Shown here: in pieces, positions 54,325-63,860 of the stretch | Position numbering within the stretch: position 1 is the stretch's first letter | Layout of the letters: every line of letters starts with the position of its first letter | Assembly (NCBI GenBank): GCA_903858815.1 | Contig: CAIOKE010000274.1 | Coordinates: forward strand, 61,708 to 125,707 | From: an uncultured Planctomycetaceae bacterium | GTDB taxonomy: Bacteria; Planctomycetota; Planctomycetia; Planctomycetales; Planctomycetaceae | Direction of reading: 5' to 3' | DNA: 64,000 bases | Program-made: the position numbers and the translations under genes | The notes under the pieces: model-generated | Seen by the model: the letters and a program-made list of their open reading frames with translations, nothing else | Database searches by the model: none | Told to the model about the DNA's origin: nothing

Positions 54325-55515
54325 ATGTTTAACTTGAGTGAAATTCAGGCTGCGTTGCGGCAGTTCGGGTTCGACGGTTGGCTGCTGTATGACTTTCGTG
54401 GATCCAATATCCTGGCTCAGCGAATCCTGAAAATGCCGGCTGGCTTCCACGGCTCGCGACGTTATTTCTATTTCATTCCAGCTGAGGGGCCACCACGCAA
54501 ACTGGTGCATCGCATTGAAACAGATGTTCTTGATCACCTCCCCGGCGAGCGAACGATCTATCTTCGCTGGCAGGAACTTGAAGCCGCAGTCGCTTCTCTG
54601 GTATCAGGCTGTCGAAAGGTAGCGATGGAGTACTCCCCGCGGAACGGAAATCCCTACATTTCCCGAGTCGATGCGGGCACCGTCGAACTGGTGCGGTCGT
54701 GCGGCTGCGATGTGGTTTCATCCGGAGATCTGATTTCTCTGTTCGAATCCGTGCTCAGCCCAGAGCAACTCGAAAGTCATCTGCGCGCGTCGGACATCAC
54801 AAATTCCGCCTTCGCTCGCGCGTGGGCCTTTATCGCCACTCGTATTCGGTCGCAGGGGGCTGTGCAGGAACAGGAAGTCTGCGACGAAATCCTCAAGCAC
54901 TTTGAAGAGCACGGGGCAACCACCTACAGCCCTCCGATTGTCGGAGTCAACGGTAACGGAGGCAACCCACACTACTCCACAGGTTCTGGTACAGAAACCA
55001 CCATTCGCGAAGGAGATTTTGTGCTGGTGGACCTGTGGGCTCGCCTGAAGACGCCGGGCTCCTGCTACAGTGACCTGACCCGCACCGGCTGTGTTTCCGT
55101 TACCGTACCCGAGCACTTTACGAAGGTCTTCAGAGTCGTAGCCGCCGCACGTGACGCCGGAGTTGCGTGTGTGCAGGCAGCTTTCGCGGCCGGACGCCCC
55201 GTCACGGGCGGGGAAGTTGATGATGCTGTGCGCAGTGTCATTGAGCAGGCGGGGTACGGTCAGTACTTCTGTCATCGCACGGGCCACAATCTGGCTCAGG
55301 AAGTCCATGGCAACGGGACTCACATGGATAATCTGGAAACCTGCGACACGCGACGGATCCTGCCGGGGACGCTGTTCACAATCGAGCCGGGAATCTATCT
55401 GCCCGAATTCGGTGTTCGCAGCGAGATTAACGTGTACATCGAACGTACGGGAGGTGTACGTGTGACCGGGGGACCACTGCAGACGGAGGTTGTGCCCATC
55501 CTTGGGCAATTCTGA
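54325..55515 (+). CDS. M24-family aminopeptidase (Xaa-Pro/creatinase type)
   Basis: 396 residues. A creatinase N-domain precedes a pita-bread metalloprotease domain. The five metal ligands can be placed: D in V-L-V-D-L-W-A, D in Y-S-D-L-T-R-T, H in H-R-T-G-H-N-L-A, E in T-I-E-P-G-I-Y and E in V-R-S-E-I-N-V. This is the Xaa-Pro aminopeptidase / Xaa-Pro dipeptidase kind. No signal peptide, so cytoplasmic. A GTG sits one codon before the ATG; AAGGA upstream serves either. It follows the small two-TM gene in one unit. Confidence 0.92.
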   Translation: MFNLSEIQAALRQFGFDGWLLYDFRGSNILAQRILKMPAGFHGSRRYFYFIPAEGPPRKLVHRIETDVLDHLPGERTIYLRWQELEAAVASLVSGCRKVAMEYSPRNGNPYISRVDAGTVELVRSCGCDVVSSGDLISLFESVLSPEQLESHLRASDITNSAFARAWAFIATRIRSQGAVQEQEVCDEILKHFEEHGATTYSPPIVGVNGNGGNPHYSTGSGTETTIREGDFVLVDLWARLKTPGSCYSDLTRTGCVSVTVPEHFTKVFRVVAAARDAGVACVQAAFAAGRPVTGGEVDDAVRSVIEQAGYGQYFCHRTGHNLAQEVHGNGTHMDNLETCDTRRILPGTLFTIEPGIYLPEFGVRSEINVYIERTGGVRVTGGPLQTEVVPILGQF

Positions 55516-55882
55516 CGCCACGGTAAATGCCACAGGCTGGGCTTTAGCCCGGGCAAGTGACTCACTCGCCCAAATCATCGGGTCTTTGCAACCGGGGGGA
55601 ATTCGGCTTGTTGCTTCAAGCCGAATGTTATCCCCCGGCGTATTCCTGCTCAGCCACGCCATGCAGAATCCCCGGTTTTTGCAAAGGAAAACCTCCGAAT
55701 TGCCCCACCCACAGGCCTCTTGCTTCTGGTGCAGATTCTGAGTCGCAGTGGCTCGGTGTGGCTGGATTGAATCCCCATGCCCGTGCGATATGCTGCGTCA
55801 TCGCACTCATGTGTGCAGGCAACCGGGCACCCCTGCTCGGATAACAACAATGACTTTTACAGGCGCTGGCTGAATTCGACAT
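55516..55882. other. non-coding gap between the M24 peptidase and dapL genes
   Basis: 367 bases. The left third is the inverted-repeat cluster. The remainder should contain the dapL promoter, but no convincing -35/-10 pair is evident. No coding frame is supported. Confidence 0.6.
55539..55638. repeat. cluster of three inverted repeats (REP/MITE-like or structured RNA)
   Basis: GGGCT-TT-AGCCC, then an imperfect GGGCAAGTGA/CTCACTCGCCC, then ATTCGGCTTG/CAAGCCGAAT (10 bp perfect, TTGCTT loop) set inside CCGGGGGGAA/TTATCCCCCGG. All lie in the gap between the M24 peptidase and dapL with no T-run. Confidence 0.6.
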
Positions 55883-57112
55883 ATGGTCCACATCAATCAT
55901 CATTATCTGAAACTGCGTGCGGGATATCTGTTCCCGGAAATTGCTCGACGAGTGAATGCTTTTGCGCAGGCGAATCCTCAGGCTCGTATCATTCGCATGG
56001 GAATCGGGGATGTCACGGAACCACTGACACCATCCATTGTCAGAGCCATGCATGAAGCCGTTGACGAAATGGCGCAACGCCCCAGTTTCAAGGGCTATGG
56101 TCCGGAACAGGGCTATGCGTTCCTGCGCGATGCAGTTGCCGAGCACGATTTCAGATCGCGCGGGGTCGATATCTCGTCAGACGAGATTTTCATCAGTGAC
56201 GGTTCCAAATGCGATACGGGAAACATCCTCGATATCTTCGGCAGCAACAATCGGATTGCTGTTTCTGACCCGGTTTATCCGGTGTACGTGGATACGAATG
56301 TGATGGCCGGGCATACCGGTCCGGCTGACGAATCCGGGCGATTCGAGGGACTGGTATATCTCGTCGGAAATGAGGCAAACGGCTTCGTGCCCGAGCTGCC
56401 AACGGAGCCTGTGGATCTGATCTATCTGTGTTTTCCCAACAATCCAACCGGCACCGTGGCCTCCCGAGAAACTCTGACACGCTGGGTACAGTATGCGAAG
56501 GCCAGCGGTGCATTGATTCTGTTTGATGCGGCGTACGAAGCGTTCATTTCCGATCCATCGATTCCGCACAGCATCTTCGAAATTGAGGGTGCGAAGGACG
56601 TGGCCATAGAATTTCGCAGCTTCAGCAAAAGCATCGGCTTCACAGGTATTCGCTGTGCATTGACTGTGGTGCCGAAACAACTGATGGGGATGGATCCGGG
56701 GGGCCAGCCGGTTTCCATTCATCAGCTGTGGAATCGTCGTCAGTCAACGAAGTTCAATGGTGCTTCGTATGTTGTGCAGAAAGGGGCCGCCGCAGCCTAC
56801 ACACCGGAAGGACGCACAGAAATGCGCGGACTGATTGAGTTCTATATGAACAACGCGCGGCTACTGCGAGAAGGTCTCACTGCGGTGGGACTCACGGTTT
56901 TCGGCGGTGTCAACGCACCTTATGTCTGGGTGCGAACGCCAGCCGGAATGGGCAGCTGGGAATTCTTTGACCTGCTGCTTTCAAAAGCCAATGTGGTTGG
57001 CACGCCAGGCAGCGGATTCGGGGCTGCCGGAGAAGGGTATTTCCGTCTGAGTGCTTTCAACAGCCTTGCCAATGTGCAGGAGGCGCTGCAGCGAATCCGA
57101 GGCGTTCTGTAA
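55883..57112 (+). CDS. dapL: LL-diaminopimelate aminotransferase
   Basis: 409 residues. PLP fold-I aminotransferase that converts tetrahydrodipicolinate directly to LL-diaminopimelate, the route known in plants, Chlamydiae and planctomycetes. The family's own N-terminus is clear ([18 protein letters not shown]). Also visible are [51 protein letters not shown] (PLP Lys) and T-P-G-S-G-F-G. It supplies meso-DAP and lysine precursors. No other dap gene is adjacent. The region upstream has the inverted-repeat cluster. Confidence 0.95.
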   Translation: MVHINHHYLKLRAGYLFPEIARRVNAFAQANPQARIIRMGIGDVTEPLTPSIVRAMHEAVDEMAQRPSFKGYGPEQGYAFLRDAVAEHDFRSRGVDISSDEIFISDGSKCDTGNILDIFGSNNRIAVSDPVYPVYVDTNVMAGHTGPADESGRFEGLVYLVGNEANGFVPELPTEPVDLIYLCFPNNPTGTVASRETLTRWVQYAKASGALILFDAAYEAFISDPSIPHSIFEIEGAKDVAIEFRSFSKSIGFTGIRCALTVVPKQLMGMDPGGQPVSIHQLWNRRQSTKFNGASYVVQKGAAAAYTPEGRTEMRGLIEFYMNNARLLREGLTAVGLTVFGGVNAPYVWVRTPAGMGSWEFFDLLLSKANVVGTPGSGFGAAGEGYFRLSAFNSLANVQEALQRIRGVL

Positions 57113-57141
57113 AACGCCACATTGAGTTGTCACCGGACAAT

Positions 57142-57173
57142 GAAAAAAGCCCGTCAGAAGAATCTGACGGGCT
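57142..57173 (-). terminator. strong intrinsic terminator on the minus strand, no gene upstream
   Basis: AGCCCGTCAGA pairs perfectly with TCTGACGGGCT (11 bp, 4-nt loop) and on the minus strand runs into TTTTTTCA. On the plus strand no T-run follows, so it does not serve dapL. Confidence 0.85.
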
Positions 57174-57520
57174 CATTCCAGGATTCCTGTTGCGTCCCCT
57201 CGTGGCATGTGCCTTTCCGGCGTAAGAGCCGGAGCTCGGTTGATCGGTCTGGCCGACCTGCGATTCTGAGAGCAGGAACGGGTGGTTCGGACTCGGCTGC
57301 GTGCTGCTGAGAAAAACACCCTTCTGAAACGCTTTTCGGCCGTCGACCATGTCGGTCGGGACATGAAATCTGCAGAATCGACACACTCCGCACACTCGAT
57401 AAGATTCGATCGAGCCTCACTGCGGCAGAATCCGACACCAGCCTTCCGACCGCTGGCAGCGATTGCTGCAGTTTAACGACAAAACCGGTCATTCCGGATT
57501 TGCCGTTGCCGGCGACTTTT
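57174..57520 (-). ncRNA. candidate structured small RNA upstream of the orphan terminator
   Basis: This is inference only. On the minus strand, reading toward the terminator, there are several short hairpins: CGCTG/CAGCG, CTCGAT/ATCGAG, CATGTC/GACATG, CCTGC/GCAGG, and CCGGC/GCCGG. No protein family is recognised in any minus-strand frame, and the longest one runs into the terminator stem. The 5' end is arbitrary; no promoter was pinned. Confidence 0.35.
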
Positions 57521-57668
57521 TTCTTTGAATCGACAGCCGTGGGGATCGGGAACAGGCAGCCGGCCTGATCGACGACCTAGGTTAGGCTGCCCGTCTGCGC
57601 GCATGTTCAGGCGGTAGGCAGCTTCCTGTCGGCCTTTGCAGTCCGGCCCCTGCTTCAGGATTGACTTC

Positions 57669-59969
57669 GTGAACATTTTCAACTTCTTTCGCAAAACTCC
57701 GGTTGATCAGTCGGTCCATCAGTCGCGACAGGCCGCGAATATGACATGGGCTAAGTCGTCACTTTCCGCATCATTTCACTCCACGCATGTGTTCCTGCGG
57801 CGAAATCTCTGGATCTGGCCCATTATCGCGGTCGTCGTCCTTGCAGGTGTCGGATACCTCGTGCGATCGGCCATCGAATCCACGATGCGGGACAATCTGC
57901 GGTCTGGTCTGCAGACATTGCTGGATGTGGAAGTGGCCATGCTTGAGACATGGTTTCAGGTGCAGGAGTCCAATGTGCAGTCCGTGGCGAACAGCACTGA
58001 AGTTCGTCAGATCACTCAGGTGCTGATCAACCCTCAGGAAGCTTCAAGTACCCTGCCTCAGGGGAATCCTGCACTCACACCGGAAGAAGCACACAAGCGA
58101 CTGGAACGACATCTGAATCCAATTATGAGCTCCCATCGCTATTCGGGTTACATCCTCGCGGATCGCAAAAAGACAATTCTGGCAAGTTCTTCACAGGAAC
58201 TCGTGGGGCAGGAGGAGGTCCCCGAGTTTGATGATTTTCTGACGAAAGCCATGGACGGGACCAGCATCGTCTCAGCGCCATTCCGCAGCAATTTTCAGCT
58301 CAAATCGGCCAGCGGTCGCATGACCACACAGGTTCCTGTGATGTTTGCCGCCTCGCCGGTGCGTGATGAGAATTTTCAGGTGATTGGAGCGTTGTGTCTG
58401 CAGATCCGCCCTGAGGAGGAATTCACCAAGATTCTGCAGTTGGGACGACTGGGAGAATCCGGTGAGACCTATGCTTTCAATCGCTCCGGACTGATGATTT
58501 CCAACAGTCGCTTTGATGATGATCTGAAACTGCTGGGACTGATCCCTCAGGATGCCGATGGTGCATCGCTCCTGACGATTCAGCTGAGCAATCCCGGTGG
58601 AGATATGGTCAACGGCTATCGACCTAAGACGCTGCGCAGAGATATGCCGCTCACGCTGATGGTTCAGAAGGCGATCGACGGGACAGCTGCATATGATCTC
58701 GATGGATACCCTGACTATCGCGGAGTGTCTGTTGTTGGAGCATGGAAATGGCTCACTCGCTACGAAATCGGTGTAGCTACCGAGATTGATCACGCGGAGG
58801 CTTATCTGCCGCTCACGATCCTGCAACGCACCTTTCAGTTCATGTTTGGACTGCTGGTACTCAGCTCCCTCGCCATTTTCATCTTTACTATCATTGTATC
58901 GCGGCTGCAGCGAGAGGCTCGCAAGGCTGCTGTGGCTGCGAAGCAGGTCGGACAGTACGAACTGTTGGAAAAACTCGGGCAGGGAGCAATGGGCGTCGTT
59001 TACAAGGGACGCCATGCCATGCTCCGTCGTCCAACGGCAATCAAACTGCTGGATCTGGAAAAGATCAATCCGGGCTCAATTGCCCGCTTCGAACGTGAAG
59101 TACAGATTACCTGCCAGCTGAATAATCCCAACACCATTGCAATCTATGATTACGGACGCACTCCGGAGGGTGTGTTCTACTACGCCATGGAATTCCTTGA
59201 TGGCATCAATCTGGAAACCCTCGTGAACCAGGCTGGACCTCAGCCTGAGGCTCGAGTGATCCATTTGCTGCTGCAGATCTGCGGCTCGCTCTATGAAGCT
59301 CACAGCAAAGGACTGGTTCACCGTGACATCAAACCGGCCAATATCATGCTCAATCGTCGAGGAGGTCTGTCCGATGTGATCAAGGTCCTCGACTTTGGAC
59401 TGGTCAAGGCGATAGATGAGAAGAAACAGGCGGGCATGACGGCTGCCAACTCGCTCACCGGAACGCCACTCTACATTTCGCCTGAGGGGATTAATGCTCC
59501 GGCTCTCGTGGATGCTCGCAGTGACATCTACGCGGTCGGTGCGACCGCCTACTTCCTGCTGACAGGGCATCCGCCTTTCGTTTCCAGTAATCTTGTGGAC
59601 CTGCTTCGCATGCACGTGATGGATGCCCCCATCGCCCCCTCGCAGCGACTGGGACGCCCTGTGTCAGCCGAACTGGAAACGGCGGTTCTGGCCTGTCTCG
59701 AAAAGAATCCTGCCAATCGACCACAGACTGCTCGTGATGTTGCCAGCCTGCTCAGAAAATGCCCGGAATACGGACGCTGGACTGTGGATGACGGTGACGC
59801 ATGGTGGGGGCGATACGAACGCGGGCAACTGGGTTCCAGCACCGGTCGCGTCAGTCGCACACTGGCCGATCAGGCCATTGAGGGAATCGCGGGCAGCGGT
59901 GTCGGAGAACGACGTTCCGCACAGCAGAATTTTGATCAGACGATCGTCTCTGAGAGTGCTGGGGACTGA
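57669..59969 (+). CDS. membrane Ser/Thr protein kinase with extracytoplasmic dCache-like sensor
   Basis: 766 residues. Start at GTG with CAGGA 8 bases upstream; a TTG 11 codons earlier is less likely. TM1 lies at about residues 45-66. A ~320-residue periplasmic domain follows with dCache_1 traits: G-Y-I-L-A-D-R-K-K-T-I-L-A-S and E-T-Y-A-F-N-R-S-G-L-M-I-S-N-S-R. TM2 is at about 392-415. The cytoplasmic Hanks kinase has L-G-Q-G-A-M-G-V-V-Y (P-loop), R-P-T-A-I-K-L-L (VAIK Lys), H-R-D-I-K-P-A-N-I and D-F-G-L. The activation loop ends S-P-E instead of A-P-E. It is expected to be active and to sense a small ligand outside the cytoplasm. The C-terminal tail is unstructured. Confidence 0.93.
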   Translation: MNIFNFFRKTPVDQSVHQSRQAANMTWAKSSLSASFHSTHVFLRRNLWIWPIIAVVVLAGVGYLVRSAIESTMRDNLRSGLQTLLDVEVAMLETWFQVQESNVQSVANSTEVRQITQVLINPQEASSTLPQGNPALTPEEAHKRLERHLNPIMSSHRYSGYILADRKKTILASSSQELVGQEEVPEFDDFLTKAMDGTSIVSAPFRSNFQLKSASGRMTTQVPVMFAASPVRDENFQVIGALCLQIRPEEEFTKILQLGRLGESGETYAFNRSGLMISNSRFDDDLKLLGLIPQDADGASLLTIQLSNPGGDMVNGYRPKTLRRDMPLTLMVQKAIDGTAAYDLDGYPDYRGVSVVGAWKWLTRYEIGVATEIDHAEAYLPLTILQRTFQFMFGLLVLSSLAIFIFTIIVSRLQREARKAAVAAKQVGQYELLEKLGQGAMGVVYKGRHAMLRRPTAIKLLDLEKINPGSIARFEREVQITCQLNNPNTIAIYDYGRTPEGVFYYAMEFLDGINLETLVNQAGPQPEARVIHLLLQICGSLYEAHSKGLVHRDIKPANIMLNRRGGLSDVIKVLDFGLVKAIDEKKQAGMTAANSLTGTPLYISPEGINAPALVDARSDIYAVGATAYFLLTGHPPFVSSNLVDLLRMHVMDAPIAPSQRLGRPVSAELETAVLACLEKNPANRPQTARDVASLLRKCPEYGRWTVDDGDAWWGRYERGQLGSSTGRVSRTLADQAIEGIAGSGVGERRSAQQNFDQTIVSESAGD

Positions 59970-60037
59970 AAATTCGCCCCCAGTGCCACAAATCCCCGCG
60001 AAAATGGGGGTGACTTCACCTTCCCTGTTTCGCTAAA

Positions 60038-60072
60038 CTCCGGCAGGAGTTGCCGGAGCAACACAGATTTTT
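60038..60072 (+). terminator. probable terminator after the kinase gene
   Basis: CTCCGGCA pairs perfectly with TGCCGGAG (5-nt loop). TTTTT follows after a 9-base gap, weaker than a classic site. Confidence 0.5.
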
Positions 60073-60096
60073 CGGTCACAGGATGGAGTCGCAGGG

Positions 60097-62211
60097 ATGT
60101 GTCAGTTGGAAAGTCGCCACGCGTATCGCGGGCTGCTGCGTCGGGAATTTGTGCTGGGGGCGACCCTGCTGGCTGCAATTCTGCTGAACTCTGAAAAAAT
60201 CAAGGCTCAGCAGGCGAAACTGACGGCCGATCAACTGCTGAAACAGTACGTCCCGCTGCAGAAGGGTGTGGAATATGACACCCCGAAGCCGGAAGAGTTT
60301 GCCAAATGCCGGCTGGTTCAGGAAAAGAACAGCTACGTGATCTATGGCCCGGCCAATGAGCCTCTAAGGCGATTCACTGATTCAAACGGTGACGGTCCCC
60401 CGGATATGTTTCGCTACTATCGGCTGGGACTGGAGGTCTACCGCGAGATCGACACAAACGGTGATCATAAGGCTCGCAAAAACATTCGCCCCGATCAGTT
60501 TCGCTGGATGAACTGGGGCGGAACTCGCTGGGGAGTTGATGTCGATGAAGATGGACGCATCGATTCGTGGCGAGTCATTTCGGCTCAGGAGGCGGCCCGC
60601 GTTGCTGTTGAAGCCCTGATCGCCGGCGACCTGAAAATGCTGTCCACTGTAATGCTCAATGAAGCCGACATTCAGGCCCTGAAAGTACCGGCCGCAATTG
60701 CAAAGCAACTGCAGGATGCCACGGCAGATCTGCCCAAAAAAGCCCAGACCGCCGTTGCCAACACCAAAGTGCTCAATACCCGCTCAGTCTGGGTACGCTT
60801 TGATCCACCACCGCCCGGCCTTGTCATGGCAGAACAAAGCGGCGCCGCCCGCGATCTGACTGTCTACGAAAATGCCATGGCATACGTTCAGAACGGCGAA
60901 AAACTGGATCTGATTTCAATAGGCGAAATGGTTCAGGTAGGTGATGTCTGGAAACTGATCAGTGTGCCGACGCCGCTGGACACTACCGGACAGGCTGTGG
61001 TCGTCATGGGAGGCATTCTGATGCAGTCCGGCGAGAGCGGAACCTCTGCCGGTCCAGCCACGGAGATGACTCCGGAAATGCAGAAGGCCCTCGCAGACCT
61101 CCAGAAGCTTGACGAAAATAGTCCGGCTCCCGACGCCGCGCCTAAAACCCTCGTGGACTATAACATTGCTCGAGCCAACCTGTCGGAAAAACTGGCTGCA
61201 CTGTCACGCTCCGAAGACGAACGACTGCAGTGGATTCAGCAGATGACGGACAGCCTTTCCACCGCTGCTCAGTCCGGGTTGTATCCGGATGGGCTGGTCC
61301 GACTGCAGCAGCTTGAAACTGCGGTGAAGGCAAATCAGAAACTCCTCGGTTATGTCTACTACCGTCGCCTGATGGCCGAGTATGCCGTACGTCTGAAGGA
61401 CGACGATAAGGCGGCTGACGAAGCTGCCGCCCGTAAGTCACGCGAAGCAACTCAGGCATGGTGGTTTGACCAGCTCGAAAACTTCGCCAAACAGTGGCCC
61501 GGATCAGACGATGCACCGGATGCCGTCGTCCAGCTGGCCATCAGTTATGAACTGATGGGACGAATCGATGATGCCAAAGCGTGGTATGGACAGCTTGCCC
61601 GCAACTATTCAAAAACAGAAGGTGGGGTCAAAGCCGCAGGAGCCCTGCGGCGTCTGAGCCTGACCGGCAACCCGCTGCAACTGGCTGGAAAGACGCTGCA
61701 GGGGCAGCCCCTGAACATCGAACAGTACCGTGGTAAGGTGGTGCTGGTCGTATTCTGGGCGTCTTATGCACAACCATTCCTCGCCGACGCGGATACCCTG
61801 AAGGCCGTGTATGCGAAACATCAGAAGAGTGGCTTTGAGATTGTAGGTATCAATATGGATCCTGATGCTGCAGCCGCTACTGCGTGGTTGGGGCAGAATT
61901 CCATACGCTGGCAGAACCTGCGCGAAAGTCCCCAGCAGGCTGGTACTCAACCCGGAGATTTCGGCTTCGGTATCGTCTCCGTACCAACCATGTTCCTTGT
62001 CAACAAGGAAGGGATCGTTGAAGGAGGCATTACGAGCCGGAATCTGGATCTGGCTGTAGATGCACTTGTGCAGGGGAAAAAGCTGGAATCCCTGAAGCCC
62101 CCCGCTGATGCTCAGCCAGCCGCAGGTGATCCACCCGCAACCCCTGCCGCACCCGCAGTGGGTACGCCAGCGGCCCCGGCCGCTGCCGGGACACCACGAC
62201 CCAAAAATTGA
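60097..62211 (+). CDS. secreted protein with EF-hand-like loops, TPR-like helices and a Cys-less redoxin domain
   Basis: 704 residues. A signal-like segment at about 14-35 is preceded by L-R-R-E-F-V-L (Tat-like). Three Ca-loop-like stretches follow: D-S-N-G-D-G-P-P-D, D-T-N-G-D-H-K-A and D-V-D-E-D-G-R-I-D. A helical middle part comes next, with TPR-like units around 480-510. A TlpA/AhpC-type domain at about 530-665 has I-E-Q-Y-R-G-K-V-V-L-V-V-F-W-A-S-Y and T-M-F-L-V-N-K-E-G-I-V. The active-site position W-C-x-P-C reads Y-A558-Q-P-F561, so both cysteines are gone. The tail is Ala/Pro-rich. Ribosome site GGATGGAG upstream. Redox catalysis is therefore unlikely; a binding role is inferred. Confidence 0.85.
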   Translation: MCQLESRHAYRGLLRREFVLGATLLAAILLNSEKIKAQQAKLTADQLLKQYVPLQKGVEYDTPKPEEFAKCRLVQEKNSYVIYGPANEPLRRFTDSNGDGPPDMFRYYRLGLEVYREIDTNGDHKARKNIRPDQFRWMNWGGTRWGVDVDEDGRIDSWRVISAQEAARVAVEALIAGDLKMLSTVMLNEADIQALKVPAAIAKQLQDATADLPKKAQTAVANTKVLNTRSVWVRFDPPPPGLVMAEQSGAARDLTVYENAMAYVQNGEKLDLISIGEMVQVGDVWKLISVPTPLDTTGQAVVVMGGILMQSGESGTSAGPATEMTPEMQKALADLQKLDENSPAPDAAPKTLVDYNIARANLSEKLAALSRSEDERLQWIQQMTDSLSTAAQSGLYPDGLVRLQQLETAVKANQKLLGYVYYRRLMAEYAVRLKDDDKAADEAAARKSREATQAWWFDQLENFAKQWPGSDDAPDAVVQLAISYELMGRIDDAKAWYGQLARNYSKTEGGVKAAGALRRLSLTGNPLQLAGKTLQGQPLNIEQYRGKVVLVVFWASYAQPFLADADTLKAVYAKHQKSGFEIVGINMDPDAAAATAWLGQNSIRWQNLRESPQQAGTQPGDFGFGIVSVPTMFLVNKEGIVEGGITSRNLDLAVDALVQGKKLESLKPPADAQPAAGDPPATPAAPAVGTPAAPAAAGTPRPKN

Positions 62212-62311
62212 GCGTTTTTCTGGTACCGTCCTGATCGTTGCACGTCCGCCCGGACCGTGGCGTTTCAACGGCCTGTCCTCGCTCCTTTGTCCCCGCAATC
62301 GTGGTTTCGAA

Positions 62312-63850
62312 ATGCTGCGCAGATTCTGGTCAAAATGTCTGGTACAGTCGCTGCTGAGTCTGATGCTGTGCGACGCCCTGCCTGCTGCTGAACAACCCAA
62401 CATCGTCCTGATTTATGTCGATGATCTGGGATATGGAGACCTCGGCTGCACAGGTGGGGGCGCCGTCTCAACTCCCAATATCGACCGACTTGCTGATGAA
62501 GGTTGTCGATTCACAGACGGCCACAGTGCCGCAGCCACCTGCACACCTTCCCGCTACGCGCTGCTGACAGGCGAATATGCCTGGCGGAGGAAAGGTACGG
62601 GGATAGCCACTGGAGATGCTGCGTCAATCATAGCAGCCGACCGCGTGACACTGGCGTCTATTCTGCGCCGCGCAGGCTATCGTTCGGCCGTTGTCGGAAA
62701 GTGGCACCTGGGACTGGGAACAGCTGATCTCGACTGGAATAGACCAATCTCACCCGGACCACTGGATCTGGGGTTCGATGAAAGCTTTATTATCCCGGCA
62801 ACAGGGGATCGAGTGCCCTGCGTTTATGTCGAGGGACGACAGGTTGTCGGACTTGATCCGGCAGACCCAATTCAGGTCAGTTTTTCGGGACCCATCGGAG
62901 CGGAACCGACAGGACTGCAGAACCCGGAACTGCTGAAACTGCAGTGGGAACACGGTCATAATGCCACCATTGTGAATGGGATCAGCCGAATTGGGTTCAT
63001 GAGCGGTGGACACAAAGCACGCTGGGTGGATGAGGATATGGCCGATGTTCTGACTGCTCGGGCACAGAAATTCATCGAACAGCACGTGTCCAGTCATCAC
63101 CAGCAGCCCTTTTTCCTGTTCTTCAGTACTCATGATGTGCATGTGCCGCGAGTTCCCCATCCACGATTTGCCGGGCGCTCAGCACTGGGGGCGCGAGGTG
63201 ATGTGCTCGAACAACTCGACTGGTCTGTGGGGCAGCTTCTGAAGACTCTGGAACAGCACCAACTGTCTCGCAACACGCTGGTCATCCTGACCAGCGACAA
63301 TGGGCCCGTGCTGAATGATGGCTACAGGGATGAAGCGGCCGAACGCAATGGAAAGCACCGCCCGTCAGGCCCGTTCCGCGGTGGCAAATACAGTGCCTTC
63401 GAAGGTGGTACAAGAGTTCCCATGCTGGTCCGCTGGCCAGCACGCATCCCGCCACGGTCCACCTCGGATGCACTGATCTGTCAGGTGGATTTTCTCGCGA
63501 CTTTCGCAGCCCTGACCGGCGAATCATTGCCACAGGGGTGTGGTCCCGACAGCCGAAATCTGTTGCCCGCACTACTGCTGGAAGATCGTCACGGACGTGC
63601 ACACCTTGTGCAGCAGGCTGGTGCACTTTCAGTGCGTCAGGGACGCTGGAAACTGATTGAATCATCAAAAGGACCAGCACTCAATCGACAGGTTAACATC
63701 GAAACCGGCAACCTTGGCCAGGTCCAGTTGTACGACCTGACAGCGGATCCCGGAGAAACCCGCAACCTCGCAGCCACGGAGCCGACACAGGTGGCCGAAC
63801 TGCAGCAGTTGCTGGATCAGATTCGCAATGGTTCTGATAACGATCGCTGA
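62312..63850 (+). CDS. sulfatase (formylglycine type)
   Basis: 512 residues from the ATG that opens a signal peptide (V-Q-S-L-L-S-L-M-L-C-D-A-L-P-A-A). The frame runs 68 codons upstream into the preceding gene without family sequence. Catalytic C-T-P-S-R-Y-A-L-L-T-G holds the CxPxR formylglycine site; Y-V-D-D-L-G-Y-G-D-L is the metal site, V-G-K-W-H-L-G and L-T-S-D-N-G-P follow. Expected to be an exported arylsulfatase-like enzyme acting on sulfate esters. It is a different subfamily from the sulfatase at 28-30 kb, judging by the motif context. The next gene is convergent. Confidence 0.93.
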   Translation: MLRRFWSKCLVQSLLSLMLCDALPAAEQPNIVLIYVDDLGYGDLGCTGGGAVSTPNIDRLADEGCRFTDGHSAAATCTPSRYALLTGEYAWRRKGTGIATGDAASIIAADRVTLASILRRAGYRSAVVGKWHLGLGTADLDWNRPISPGPLDLGFDESFIIPATGDRVPCVYVEGRQVVGLDPADPIQVSFSGPIGAEPTGLQNPELLKLQWEHGHNATIVNGISRIGFMSGGHKARWVDEDMADVLTARAQKFIEQHVSSHHQQPFFLFFSTHDVHVPRVPHPRFAGRSALGARGDVLEQLDWSVGQLLKTLEQHQLSRNTLVILTSDNGPVLNDGYRDEAAERNGKHRPSGPFRGGKYSAFEGGTRVPMLVRWPARIPPRSTSDALICQVDFLATFAALTGESLPQGCGPDSRNLLPALLLEDRHGRAHLVQQAGALSVRQGRWKLIESSKGPALNRQVNIETGNLGQVQLYDLTADPGETRNLAATEPTQVAELQQLLDQIRNGSDNDR

Positions 63851-63860
63851 GTCTGTCTGG

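Larger units (their letters stand above)
57113..57668. other. hairpin-rich gap between dapL and the kinase gene
   Basis: 556 bases. It includes the minus-strand terminator and the candidate RNA described separately. Further right, GGCAGCC (57555-57561) and GGCTGCC (57585-57591) form an inverted repeat around CCTAGG, about 80-110 bases before the kinase start. Confidence 0.6.

Noticed and set aside
57154..57492. Minus-strand 112-codon frame downstream of dapL as a protein
   Set aside because: It runs through the stem of an intrinsic terminator, the ATG lacks a good ribosome site, and no family is recognisable. Kept as possible RNA instead.
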